Shown one piece after another: positions 1-4,495 of a stretch of 10,218 nucleotides of DNA; position 1 is the first letter of the stretch, and each line of letters opens with the position of its first letter. A program made the position numbers and the translations under genes. The DNA is taken from NCBI GenBank assembly GCA_019323355.1, contig JAHWHI010000050.1, positions 1 to 10,218 of the forward strand. Reading direction: 5' to 3'. A model generated the notes under the pieces. The model did not search any database. It saw only the letters and a list, made by a program, of their open reading frames with translations, and was not told the DNA's origin. Source of the DNA: Candidatus Woesearchaeota archaeon (GTDB lineage: Archaea > Nanobdellota > Nanobdellia > Woesearchaeales > WJKV01).

Positions 1-1
1 A

Positions 2-58
2 GATATCCGGACAGGCGAACTTGTCATAGAGCGCTTTGAGATTGTCGGCAAGCGCTAA
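2..58 (+). CDS. 3' end of an unidentified gene (C-terminal 18 residues)
   Basis: The window opens inside a + strand reading frame whose last residues read DIRTGELVIERFEIVGKR before a TAA at 56-58. The other two + frames hit stops within the first 40 bases, so this is the only frame that can come from an upstream gene. The tail is too short to assign to a family. It is followed at once by a hairpin and T-run, and then by the promoter of the next gene. Confidence 0.5.
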   Translation, partial: DIRTGELVIERFEIVGKR

Positions 59-65
59 CTTTTTT
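30..65 (+). terminator. Hairpin plus T6 run ending the first gene
   Basis: AGCGCTT (30-36) pairs perfectly with AAGCGCT (50-56) around a 13-base loop. Three bases later comes a run of six T (60-65). The stem includes the last codons of the upstream gene. Archaea stop mainly on T-runs, so the T6 may be the active part and the hairpin may be accidental. The same T6 forms the start of the TATA-like box of the next gene. Confidence 0.45.
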
Positions 66-69
66 AAAC
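60..69 (+). promoter_or_regulatory. TATA-like box for the asparagine-synthetase-like gene
   Basis: TTTTTTAAAC is centred about 26 bases before the ATG at 91, the spacing seen at most genes of this window, and predicts a leaderless transcript. A second AT-rich string (CATATATA, 83-90) touches the ATG and is too close to act as the TATA box. Confidence 0.45.
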
Positions 70-90
70 TCTTCTTCTTTAGCATATATA

Positions 91-966
91 ATGGACCAGA
101 AAGAATGGATAAAACATATCCAAAAGCTAAGAGAAGAGACAGAGGCTCTTCCAAAGAAGGATGAAGAGGAGCTAAAGCAGGAACTGAAAAAAGCAGTAGT
201 TGATGCAATAAAGAAACGAATCCCTAAGGAAAAATTCGCAATCTTCTTCTCAGGCGGGGTTGACAGTTCTCTTATCGCATTGGTCTGCAAACAGGCAGGC
301 GCAGAGTTCACATGTTATTGCGTCGGTTATAAGACAGAGGACATGGAAATGCCTCAAGATTTGATCTGGTCAGAGGATATCGCAAAAAAATTAGATCTCA
401 ATTTAGTAAAAAAAACTTTCAATGTCAAGGAATCCGAAGAGATTATCAAAAAGGTTGTGAAGATCTTGCCGCATAAAGAGGTCAACATTCAGTATGTCAC
501 AAACATAGGCGTCGGCGCTGTTCTTGTCGCTGCTCATTCAATCGCAGAAGAAAAAGTCTTTTTCTCTGGACTGGGTTCAGAAGAGATCTTTGCAGGTTAT
601 GAAAGACACGAGAAAGCAAGAGAAAAACATGAAGAATGCTGGAACGGGCTTGAAAAGATATACGAACGGGATCTTACAAGGGATCTGCCGATCGCAGAAG
701 CACTTGGGATAAAGATAGAAGCTCCTTTCCTTGATGATGCCGTGATAAAAGCTGCAATGAGGATCCATATTGAGAGGAAGATCAATGAAGAGCACAAGAA
801 AATCATCTTGAGGGAGATTGCAGAGGAGCTTGGACTTCCAGCAGAGTTCGCCTGGAGAAAAAAATTAGGTGCCCAGTACGGAAGCAAGTTTGACAGAGCG
901 ATCAAAAAAATCGCACTGAATCACGGGCATAAATACAGAAGAGACTACCTGAAATCTCTTATATAG
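91..966 (+). CDS. Stand-alone asparagine-synthetase-domain protein (ATP-pyrophosphatase)
   Basis: The 291-aa protein carries the synthetase half of AsnB-type enzymes. It has the PP-loop SGGVDSS at residues 54-60, which binds ATP, and a second nucleotide-site motif, SGLGSEEIFAGY, at 159-170. An RDLPIAEALGIKIEAPFLD stretch (198-216) matches the AsnB 'R..xxxxLExRxPFLD' signature, and a basic RKKLGAQYGS segment lies at 256-265. The N-terminal glutaminase domain with its Cys2 nucleophile is absent; a charged helix of about 45 residues stands in its place. By family the reaction would be ATP-dependent adenylation of a carboxylate followed by amide formation, with ammonia from solution or a partner. 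Free aspartate as substrate is not proven. The ATG at 91 fits the TATA spacing. Alternative: a tRNA- or protein-modifying PP-loop enzyme, since such short archaeal homologues are poorly characterised. Confidence 0.85.
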   Translation: MDQKEWIKHIQKLREETEALPKKDEEELKQELKKAVVDAIKKRIPKEKFAIFFSGGVDSSLIALVCKQAGAEFTCYCVGYKTEDMEMPQDLIWSEDIAKKLDLNLVKKTFNVKESEEIIKKVVKILPHKEVNIQYVTNIGVGAVLVAAHSIAEEKVFFSGLGSEEIFAGYERHEKAREKHEECWNGLEKIYERDLTRDLPIAEALGIKIEAPFLDDAVIKAAMRIHIERKINEEHKKIILREIAEELGLPAEFAWRKKLGAQYGSKFDRAIKKIALNHGHKYRRDYLKSLI

Positions 967-969
967 AAA

Positions 970-979
970 ACTATAAATA
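970..979 (+). promoter_or_regulatory. TATA box for the MscS-like gene
   Basis: ACTATAAATA lies just after the stop of the preceding gene and is centred about 27 bases before the ATG at 1002. This predicts separate, leaderless transcription of the channel gene. Confidence 0.55.
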
Positions 980-1001
980 CCCCTCCATTCTCCAGATATG
1001 T

Positions 1002-1556
1002 ATGGCTTTTATCGAATGGCTTACAGAATTTTATAACAAATGGTTTCTAGGCCCGACTCCAGAGATTATAGCAGCGATCATCATTGTTCTTATCGGTTTT
1101 GTAATAGGAAAACTGCTCGGAAGGCTTGTCACCAAGATTCTCAAGGAAGTCGAGCTAAACAAGATACTTCGCGCAGCAGGCCTCAAGATCTCGCTCGAGA
1201 AGCCGATAGGAGAATTTGTCAGCTATATTGTCTATATCATCACTGTCGTGACAGCATTATACCAATTTAACATCGCTTCGACAATAGTATACATCATAAT
1301 TATCTCGATAGGTGTCATCATCATTATCTCTATATTGCTTGCAATAAAAGATTTTGTTCCTAATGTTATCTGCGGAATCGCTATCAAGAAAAGAAAGACG
1401 ATCAAGGTCGGGGAAAAGATCAGGATCGGAAAGACAGAAGGCATCATCAGGAAAATCTCTGCACTGCAGACATTGATCGAGACAAGAGAGAAGGATATAG
1501 TCTACATCCCGAATTCTGTTATTATAAGAAAGAACATCCTAAAGATAAAGAAATGA
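1002..1556 (+). CDS. Minimal MscS-family mechanosensitive channel
   Basis: The 184-aa membrane protein has three hydrophobic segments, at about residues 20-40, 70-90 and 93-118. Next comes a basic linker (KKRKTIKVGEKIRIG) and a beta-domain that ends in IPNS at 169-172, the signature of the MscS middle domain. In the family, TM3 lines the pore and the beta-domain begins the cytoplasmic cage; the channel opens under membrane tension to release solutes during hypo-osmotic shock. It is much shorter than E. coli MscS (286 aa): the alpha/beta C-terminal cage domain is missing and the chain stops about 12 residues after IPNS. The reading frame shows no sign of damage, so this looks like a compact variant. 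Its TGA abuts the stop codon of the convergent UPF0147 gene with no base between. Confidence 0.85.
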   Translation: MAFIEWLTEFYNKWFLGPTPEIIAAIIIVLIGFVIGKLLGRLVTKILKEVELNKILRAAGLKISLEKPIGEFVSYIVYIITVVTALYQFNIASTIVYIIIISIGVIIIISILLAIKDFVPNVICGIAIKKRKTIKVGEKIRIGKTEGIIRKISALQTLIETREKDIVYIPNSVIIRKNILKIKK

Positions 1557-1808
1557 TCAGCAAGGAATGCTTTCAAGAAGGCTGACAACAGTGAATATCT
1601 TGCTTCTTGTGTAGGAAGCCATGGACGGACTGTCTGTAAGCTCGTCAAGTTCATTCAAGGCTTTATGGATCGAGACATGAAGGTCAAGTCCGTTTTCTAG
1701 AATATCAATGGCGTTTGTGAGGCGGAGTCTGACATTTTTCTGTGTGGTATCATCATCGATAAGCTCCTTTAAGAACTCTATGATCTCGTGTACCTGTTCT
1801 GTTGTCAT
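1557..1808 (-). CDS. UPF0147 family protein
   Basis: This 83-aa, acidic, mostly helical protein (MTTEQVHEIIEFLKELIDD at the start, then a VRLRLTNAIDILENG segment) matches the small archaeal UPF0147 family in length and sequence. The family has no established function. It is the last gene of the eL43-rpoP-pcc1-pfdB operon and starts 12 bases after the prefoldin beta stop. A GAGGAT Shine-Dalgarno-like sequence (about 1818-1823) overlaps that stop. The context suggests a housekeeping role tied to translation or protein folding, which is inference only. No zinc site or transmembrane segment is visible. Confidence 0.85.
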   Translation of the reverse strand: MTTEQVHEIIEFLKELIDDDTTQKNVRLRLTNAIDILENGLDLHVSIHKALNELDELTDSPSMASYTRSKIFTVVSLLESIPC

Positions 1809-1820
1809 TTTCCATGATCC

Positions 1821-2162
1821 TCATTTCTTTTTTTCTTCCTTTTTTTGTAATTCTTCCATTACTTCTTGCTGCAGTGTCTGTGCTTTTTCCCTTAATTTTT
1901 TTTCCTGGGAATCTATGCTCTTTATCCGCACTTCTGCAACTTCTTTTTTCATCTTCAGATCTTTTTCAATATCTTCCTTGTTTTTCTTGATCATGATGTT
2001 TCCAACAATCTTGAAAGCTTCTTTCTTGTCCTTGATCTCTCCTAGTGCAGATTCAATCTCTGCAAGCTGAAGCTGGAATTGCTGTTTCTGTGATGTAAGG
2101 GTTGTCAGGCTTTGCTCTAACATTTGCATTTGTTGAATTTTTGCTTCAGTTCCATCAGTCAT
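1821..2162 (-). CDS. pfdB: Prefoldin subunit beta
   Basis: The 113-aa protein has long N- and C-terminal coiled-coil helices rich in Lys, Glu and Gln. Between them is a short hairpin region (FKIVGNIMIKKNKEDIEKDL, about residues 50-69) typical of beta prefoldin subunits. Archaeal prefoldin is an alpha2-beta4 hexamer in the cytoplasm that holds unfolded chains and passes them to the group II chaperonin. The ATG at 2162 overlaps the stop of pcc1 (ATGA), so the two are translationally coupled. The C-terminus is strongly basic (KKEEKKK), which appears as a long T-rich stretch on the + strand and should not be read as a terminator. Confidence 0.9.
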   Translation of the reverse strand: MTDGTEAKIQQMQMLEQSLTTLTSQKQQFQLQLAEIESALGEIKDKKEAFKIVGNIMIKKNKEDIEKDLKMKKEVAEVRIKSIDSQEKKLREKAQTLQQEVMEELQKKEEKKK

Positions 2163-2371
2163 TTTATTTCCCTCATCTTTTCATAAACAGTAAGCACCTT
2201 GCATACTGAATTGAGAATCGCCTTCAGTGCTGTTGCATCTTCAGCTGTTATCTCAACTGTATCTTTTGTTGTTTTAACAGTGAACCGTCCTTTTTCCAAA
2301 GACTCGAACTCAGTCTTCAGTATTTTTATTTTTTCAGGTTCATCTATCTTTAGAGTTGCTGAGTAGCTCAT
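2159..2371 (-). CDS. pcc1: KEOPS complex subunit Pcc1
   Basis: The 70-aa protein (MSYSATLKIDEPEKIKILKT at the start) has the beta-alpha-beta-beta-alpha pattern of Pcc1 and ends in a helix with NSVCKVLTVYEKM. Pcc1 is the dimerising subunit of KEOPS (Kae1-Bud32-Cgi121-Pcc1), which moves the threonylcarbamoyl group onto A37 of ANN-decoding tRNAs. A longer frame runs upstream to about 2437, but that part overlaps rpoP and is not Pcc1-like. The ATG at 2371 overlaps the rpoP stop in an ATGA and is the clear choice. The downstream overlap with pfdB has the same ATGA form. TsaC, which makes the activated intermediate, lies upstream on the same strand. Confidence 0.88.
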   Translation of the reverse strand: MSYSATLKIDEPEKIKILKTEFESLEKGRFTVKTTKDTVEITAEDATALKAILNSVCKVLTVYEKMREIK

Positions 2372-2502
2372 CTTGCCTTGACTTTTGTTGTTACAACTCT
2401 TGGCTTGAACAATACCCGTCCCCCGCAATATGGGCATCTTATCTTTTTTCTAGTATAATCTTCTCCCACTTCTTTTCCGCATTCGAAACATTTGTATTTC
2501 AT
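2368..2502 (-). CDS. rpoP: DNA-directed RNA polymerase subunit P (Rpb12-like)
   Basis: The 44-aa zinc-ribbon protein begins MKYKCFECGKEVGEDY and has Cys5, Cys8, Cys23 and Cys26 as two CxxC pairs, then a basic tail. Length, cysteine spacing and position after eL43 are those of archaeal RpoP, a small structural subunit of RNA polymerase equivalent to eukaryotic Rpb12. Its ATG is two bases after the eL43 stop. A GGAGA Shine-Dalgarno-like sequence lies within the last codons of eL43, so translation is probably coupled. The gene is short enough to be missed by automated calling. Confidence 0.93.
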   Translation of the reverse strand: MKYKCFECGKEVGEDYTRKKIRCPYCGGRVLFKPRVVTTKVKAR

Positions 2503-2504
2503 TT

Positions 2505-2708
2505 TTATTCTCCGAAATAGTATGCTTTACCTGAAAATTTGGTATTGCATTTTTCACAATTATAGATTCCTTTTGCCAATCGTTTGACAGCGTGCTTTGA
2601 GCAAAACGGACATTTGTTTCTTCCTCTTTGCTTCTCCTCTACTGCATTTACACGCTTACGTAGTTTTCTTCCGTATCTTGTACCGTATCTTCCTGCTGTT
2701 CCTGCCAT
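2505..2708 (-). CDS. rpl37ae: 50S ribosomal protein L37Ae (eL43)
   Basis: The 67-aa protein has the eL43 N-terminus with GRYGTRYGRKLRKRV and a zinc ribbon, Cys33-x2-Cys36 and Cys51-x2-Cys54, followed by GKAYYFGE. Typical archaeal eL43 proteins are about 90 aa and continue with a C-terminal helix (an AVTVRSAIRRL-like stretch), which is absent here; the stop is clean. It is the first protein gene of the operon. Its ATG is only 16 bases from the 3' end of tRNA-Pro. The sequence between, TTCATGGTGAGAAAAA, contains GGTGAG as a ribosome-binding site. Confidence 0.93.
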   Translation of the reverse strand: MAGTAGRYGTRYGRKLRKRVNAVEEKQRGRNKCPFCSKHAVKRLAKGIYNCEKCNTKFSGKAYYFGE

Positions 2709-2724
2709 TTTTTCTCACCATGAA

Positions 2725-2816
2725 TGGGGCTGCCCGGACTTTCGTATGTGAATATTTCGAACCGGGGTCTTCTGGTCCCAAACCAGAAAGGATGGACCAA
2801 GCTACCCTACAGCCCC
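2725..2816 (-). tRNA. tRNA-Pro (UGG) with an intron in the T-loop
   Basis: The acceptor arm GGGGCTG (2816-2810) pairs with CAGCCCC, and the discriminator is A at 2725. The D-arm is GGGTAGCTTGGTCCATCCT. The anticodon stem TCTGG/CCAGA encloses loop TTTGGGA, which puts TGG at positions 34-36. The T-stem is CCCGG/CCGGG. The T-loop reads TTCGAA, then 17 extra bases, then T. Removing the 17 bases restores a standard loop (TTCGAAT) and a 75-nt tRNA. CCA is not encoded. The gene lies directly upstream of rpl37ae on the same strand and is probably the first cistron of that operon. Confidence 0.92.
2739..2755 (-). other. 17-nt tRNA intron at position 59/60 with bulge-helix-bulge
   Basis: Read on the minus strand: exon helix CCCGG; central helix TTCG; bulge AAA; intron stem TAT; loop TCAC; intron stem ATA; central helix CGAA; bulge AGT; exon helix CCGGG. 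This is the complete hBHBh' form cut by archaeal tRNA-splicing endonuclease: two 3-nt bulges on opposite strands separated by 4 base pairs. Cutting between bases 2 and 3 of each bulge removes ATATTCACATACGAAAG and joins A59 to T60. The bases are read directly; splicing is inferred. Confidence 0.9.
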
Positions 2817-2837
2817 ATATATATAAAGATTATCCAG

Positions 2838-2843
2838 AAAAAA
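2838..2843 (-). terminator. T6 run after tsaC
   Basis: On the minus strand TTTTTT follows the tsaC stop (2851-2853) by a few bases. A T-run is the usual archaeal stop signal. It sits between the putative TATA box of the tRNA (2850-2860) and its predicted start near 2830, so it could end tsaC transcripts without affecting tRNA transcription. Confidence 0.35.
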
Positions 2844-2849
2844 CCGGGG

Positions 2850-2860
2850 TTTATTTATAA
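2850..2860 (-). promoter_or_regulatory. TATA box for the tRNA-Pro / eL43 operon
   Basis: The minus strand reads TTTATAAATAA, overlapping the last codons of tsaC. A start about 26 bases on falls near 2830, giving a leader of about 14 nt before tRNA position 1 that RNase P would remove. A second string, TTTATATATA, touches the tRNA 5' end (about 2817-2826) but would start transcription inside the tRNA. Confidence 0.5.
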
Positions 2861-3408
2861 ATCTTACCCTTGCTCAAATTTATTATCTCAGATGGGCTTC
2901 CTTCTATAGGACCGTCATATATCGCAAAATCTATATCCTTCTTGAGCTGGGATGACAGGTCCTCTATCTGCTTCATATAAGCTCCACCCCCTTTATTCAC
3001 GCTTGTGGTCACTATAGGCACTCCAAGCATAGAGACAACCATTGAGAACCAATGATCTGGAATTCTTATCCCGAGTGTGTTATTGCCCAAAGGATTGACA
3101 TTATCAGCTATACAGTCCTTGTTCTTGATATCAGCTATGATTGTGAAAGGTCCTGGCAGCTTCTCAAGATCCTTTTCCTTGACATCCATATTCTCAATGA
3201 TCCACTCCTTGTTTGGAGCTATGATCGGAAAAGGCTGTTTATCCTTCTCCTTGATCTTCCTTAAGCGTGCAACAGCTTCTTTGTTTGTAGCATCACATCC
3301 TAGCCCATAGATAGTATCAGTGGCATGGATGAAAATTGCTCCGTCTAAAATAGCATCAAAGAATTCTGTCTTCTCAAGCCTGAATTCGTCCTTATTGACA
3401 ACCCTCAT
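2851..3408 (-). CDS. tsaC: Threonylcarbamoyl-AMP synthase (TsaC/YrdC type)
   Basis: The 185-aa protein has the Sua5/YciO/YrdC fold signatures: HATDTIYGLGCDATN at 28-42, a KDKQPFPII segment at 55-63, TLGIRIPDH at 111-119, VTTSVNKGG at 133-141 and the closing YDGPIEGSPSEII at 164-176. It makes threonylcarbamoyl-AMP from threonine, bicarbonate and ATP, the substrate KEOPS uses for tRNA t6A37. It lacks the extra C-terminal domain of Sua5, so it is the short form. A TTG at 3423 would add five residues (STHK after fMet), but the TATA at 3433-3444 predicts a start near 3412. That makes the ATG at 3408 the better choice. Pcc1 of KEOPS lies in the next operon. Confidence 0.9.
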   Translation of the reverse strand: MRVVNKDEFRLEKTEFFDAILDGAIFIHATDTIYGLGCDATNKEAVARLRKIKEKDKQPFPIIAPNKEWIIENMDVKEKDLEKLPGPFTIIADIKNKDCIADNVNPLGNNTLGIRIPDHWFSMVVSMLGVPIVTTSVNKGGGAYMKQIEDLSSQLKKDIDFAIYDGPIEGSPSEIINLSKGKIYK

Positions 3409-3432
3409 CTTATGAGTGGACAAAATGAGATC

Positions 3433-3444
3433 GCTTTATAAAGC
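3433..3444 (-). promoter_or_regulatory. Palindromic TATA box for tsaC
   Basis: GCTTTATAAAGC is a perfect 12-base palindrome centred about 30 bases before the ATG at 3408. It predicts a leader of about 4 nt. A similar palindrome lies 23 bases further upstream. Confidence 0.55.
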
Positions 3445-3455
3445 TTATGAAAAGG

Positions 3456-3467
3456 CCTTTATAAAGG
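3456..3467 (-). promoter_or_regulatory. Second palindromic TATA-like element upstream of tsaC
   Basis: CCTTTATAAAGG is a perfect 12-base palindrome that includes the stop codon of the 84-aa gene. From here transcription would start near 3435. That could produce a longer tsaC transcript, or, read on +, an antisense transcript into the small-gene operon. It may instead be a coincidence of the terminal Pro-Leu-stop codons. Confidence 0.3.
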
Positions 3468-3713
3468 AATTTGCCTCATTTCAATCTCGTCCGCCTTCAG
3501 CGTAAGAAATTCATACGCTTTCTCGATCAGGAGTTTTGCCTTCGGCAGATCATTAGGACCAAAATTATTTGTGGTCTTCCAGTTGCCGTATTTGTCCTTA
3601 TACCTTCTGTTTAGCGAAACTGTGAACATGCCTGTCTGCCCGTCCTTGTTATTGTTCCAGATTGTCGCCTGGATAGCTCCAGTTGAAAATTGTTTTTCAA
3701 TTCCATTGCTCAT
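3459..3713 (-). CDS. Conserved-looking 84-aa protein, possible ssDNA-binding beta-sheet fold
   Basis: I cannot name the family with confidence. The chain reads as beta strands (ATIWNNN, MFTVSLNRRYKDKYGNWKTT) followed by one helix (DLPKAKLLIEKAYEFLTLKA). A 'YKDKxGNWKxTN..xxxDLPKAxxLxxKAYE' layout resembles small hypothetical proteins I have seen in archaeal and phage genomes. It also loosely recalls the beta-sheet-then-helix order of PC4/whirly-like ssDNA-binding proteins; that likeness is inference. It has no cysteine, transmembrane segment or signal peptide. It is the last gene of a three-gene operon and has the best ribosome-binding site of the window (AAGGAGGTGA, 3718-3727), which overlaps the stop of the gene before it. 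Confidence 0.8.
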   Translation of the reverse strand: MSNGIEKQFSTGAIQATIWNNNKDGQTGMFTVSLNRRYKDKYGNWKTTNNFGPNDLPKAKLLIEKAYEFLTLKADEIEMRQIPL

Positions 3714-3725
3714 TTTTTCACCTCC

Positions 3726-3881
3726 TTAGCTGGCAGTCAGATAACCCAGCACATGACCTTCATCACCTGGCTCTTCATCTTCCATGAGTGTGAACACAAA
3801 ATCCTCTGTATAGTAAGAATCCATCAATGGCTTTTCAATATTGTTCATGAAAATTGGATTTAATGTCAGTTTTTGTTTCAT
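3726..3881 (-). CDS. Hypothetical 51-aa acidic protein
   Basis: The gene starts at the ATG at 3881 and ends with TAA at 3726-3728. The product begins MKQKLTLNPIFMNNIEKPLM, then DSYYTEDFVFTLMEDEEPGDEGHVLGYLTAS. It is acidic toward the C-terminus, with no visible transmembrane segment or metal motif, and I do not recognise it. Support for a real gene is its ribosome-binding site AGGAGGTGG (3887-3895, inside the previous gene), the one-base overlap of its ATG with the previous TGA (TGATG), and a third strong ribosome-binding site for the next gene at its own stop. Confidence 0.68.
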   Translation of the reverse strand: MKQKLTLNPIFMNNIEKPLMDSYYTEDFVFTLMEDEEPGDEGHVLGYLTAS

Positions 3882-3988
3882 CAATACCACCTCCTGTTCT
3901 CGCGCACAGCCTTTGCTGTGATCTGCATTATCTGCTGTTCAAAGAGTTGTTTGACTTCCCCCTGGTCCAGGTTGTTATGTGTCTTCAT
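3881..3988 (-). CDS. Hypothetical 35-aa protein
   Basis: The gene starts at the ATG at 3988 and stops at TGA (3881-3883). The product is MKTHNNLDQGEVKQLFEQQI then MQITAKAVRENRRWY; a single amphipathic helix is likely from about residue 8 to 31. I do not recognise it. It follows a TATA box (4031-4040) and a leader of about 21 nt holding a perfect AGGAGGTGG at 3996-4004. It is the first cistron of the tiny-protein operon, and its end carries the ribosome-binding site for the next. It could be a leader peptide controlling the downstream genes rather than a functional protein. Confidence 0.62.
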   Translation of the reverse strand: MKTHNNLDQGEVKQLFEQQIMQITAKAVRENRRWY

Positions 3989-4030
3989 TTTTCTACCACC
4001 TCCTATGATATAGAATTCTATGGATAACTT

Positions 4031-4040
4031 AATTTATAAG
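4031..4040 (-). promoter_or_regulatory. TATA box for the tiny-protein operon
   Basis: The minus strand reads CTTATAAATT, centred about 47 bases before the ATG at 3988. This predicts a start near 4010 and a leader of about 21 nt with the ribosome-binding site. It is the only protein-gene promoter here that clearly gives a leadered transcript by TATA spacing. Confidence 0.55.
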
Positions 4041-4069
4041 CGCTATCCGCACCTGTCCAGTGGCCAGTG

Positions 4070-4495
4070 CTATGCTTTCTTCACAAGATTGACCAGAAAA
4101 TCTTTTGGATACTTCTTTTTGTAATAATTATAGAACGAAGGCTTCAGACTTATCCTTGCTATCAGGCGTTTCTTGATGATTTCTTTGTCAGCAGCTGTCG
4201 GCCTCCAATCTTTCTGAAGTTGTTTCGGCAGTCCACTCACGTTAATTGTCTTGTTCGCTTTGAACCCTCGCTTCAGCATCTCTTTTTTTAATTGTTCATG
4301 CCTTTTCTTCAGATACTTAAGTTTGTTCTTGAAGAACAAGATGTGTCCAGTTCCCAGACAATATTTTTTCGGCAGTTCTTTTTTTATCTCTGGATGTTTA
4401 CGGACATATGTGACTAACATTATTATTTCCAGATACTCTGCTCTAAGATGCTGATCAGCCAGATACTTTGGATTGATTATATTGACTCTTACCAT
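4070..4495 (-). CDS. pdg: Pyrimidine-dimer DNA glycosylase (T4 endonuclease V family)
   Basis: The 141-aa protein aligns along nearly its whole length with phage T4 DenV. Matching parts are Arg3, LADQHL at 12-17, AEYxE at 19-23 including the catalytic Glu23, VRKH at 31-34, LGTGHILFFKNKL at 47-59, LKRGF at 74-78 and KPSFYNYYKKKY at 118-129. The family cuts the glycosyl bond of UV pyrimidine dimers and nicks the abasic site, using the alpha-amine of residue 2 as nucleophile. This fixes the start at the ATG at 4495, not eight codons upstream. Residue 2 is Val rather than the Thr of T4, and the DNA-contacting Arg22 and Arg26 of T4 are Leu and Met. Its ATG overlaps the GNAT stop (TAATG), so the two genes are coupled. 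Confidence 0.9.
   Translation of the reverse strand: MVRVNIINPKYLADQHLRAEYLEIIMLVTYVRKHPEIKKELPKKYCLGTGHILFFKNKLKYLKKRHEQLKKEMLKRGFKANKTINVSGLPKQLQKDWRPTAADKEIIKKRLIARISLKPSFYNYYKKKYPKDFLVNLVKKA

Noticed and set aside
1824..1856. T-rich stretch as a terminator
   Set aside because: It is the lysine-rich C-terminal coding end of prefoldin beta read on the opposite strand.
2372..2437. N-terminal extension of Pcc1
   Set aside because: The extra residues are a different frame of rpoP, and the ATGA overlap start at 2371 gives a normal Pcc1 length.
3409..3423. TTG start for TsaC
   Set aside because: It would lie upstream of the transcription start predicted from the nearer TATA box, and the added residues do not belong to the family's first strand. 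The second palindrome leaves some doubt.
3459..3988. Toxin-antitoxin system
   Set aside because: The order of small coupled genes invites the idea, but no known toxin or antitoxin fold or motif is visible in any of the three products.
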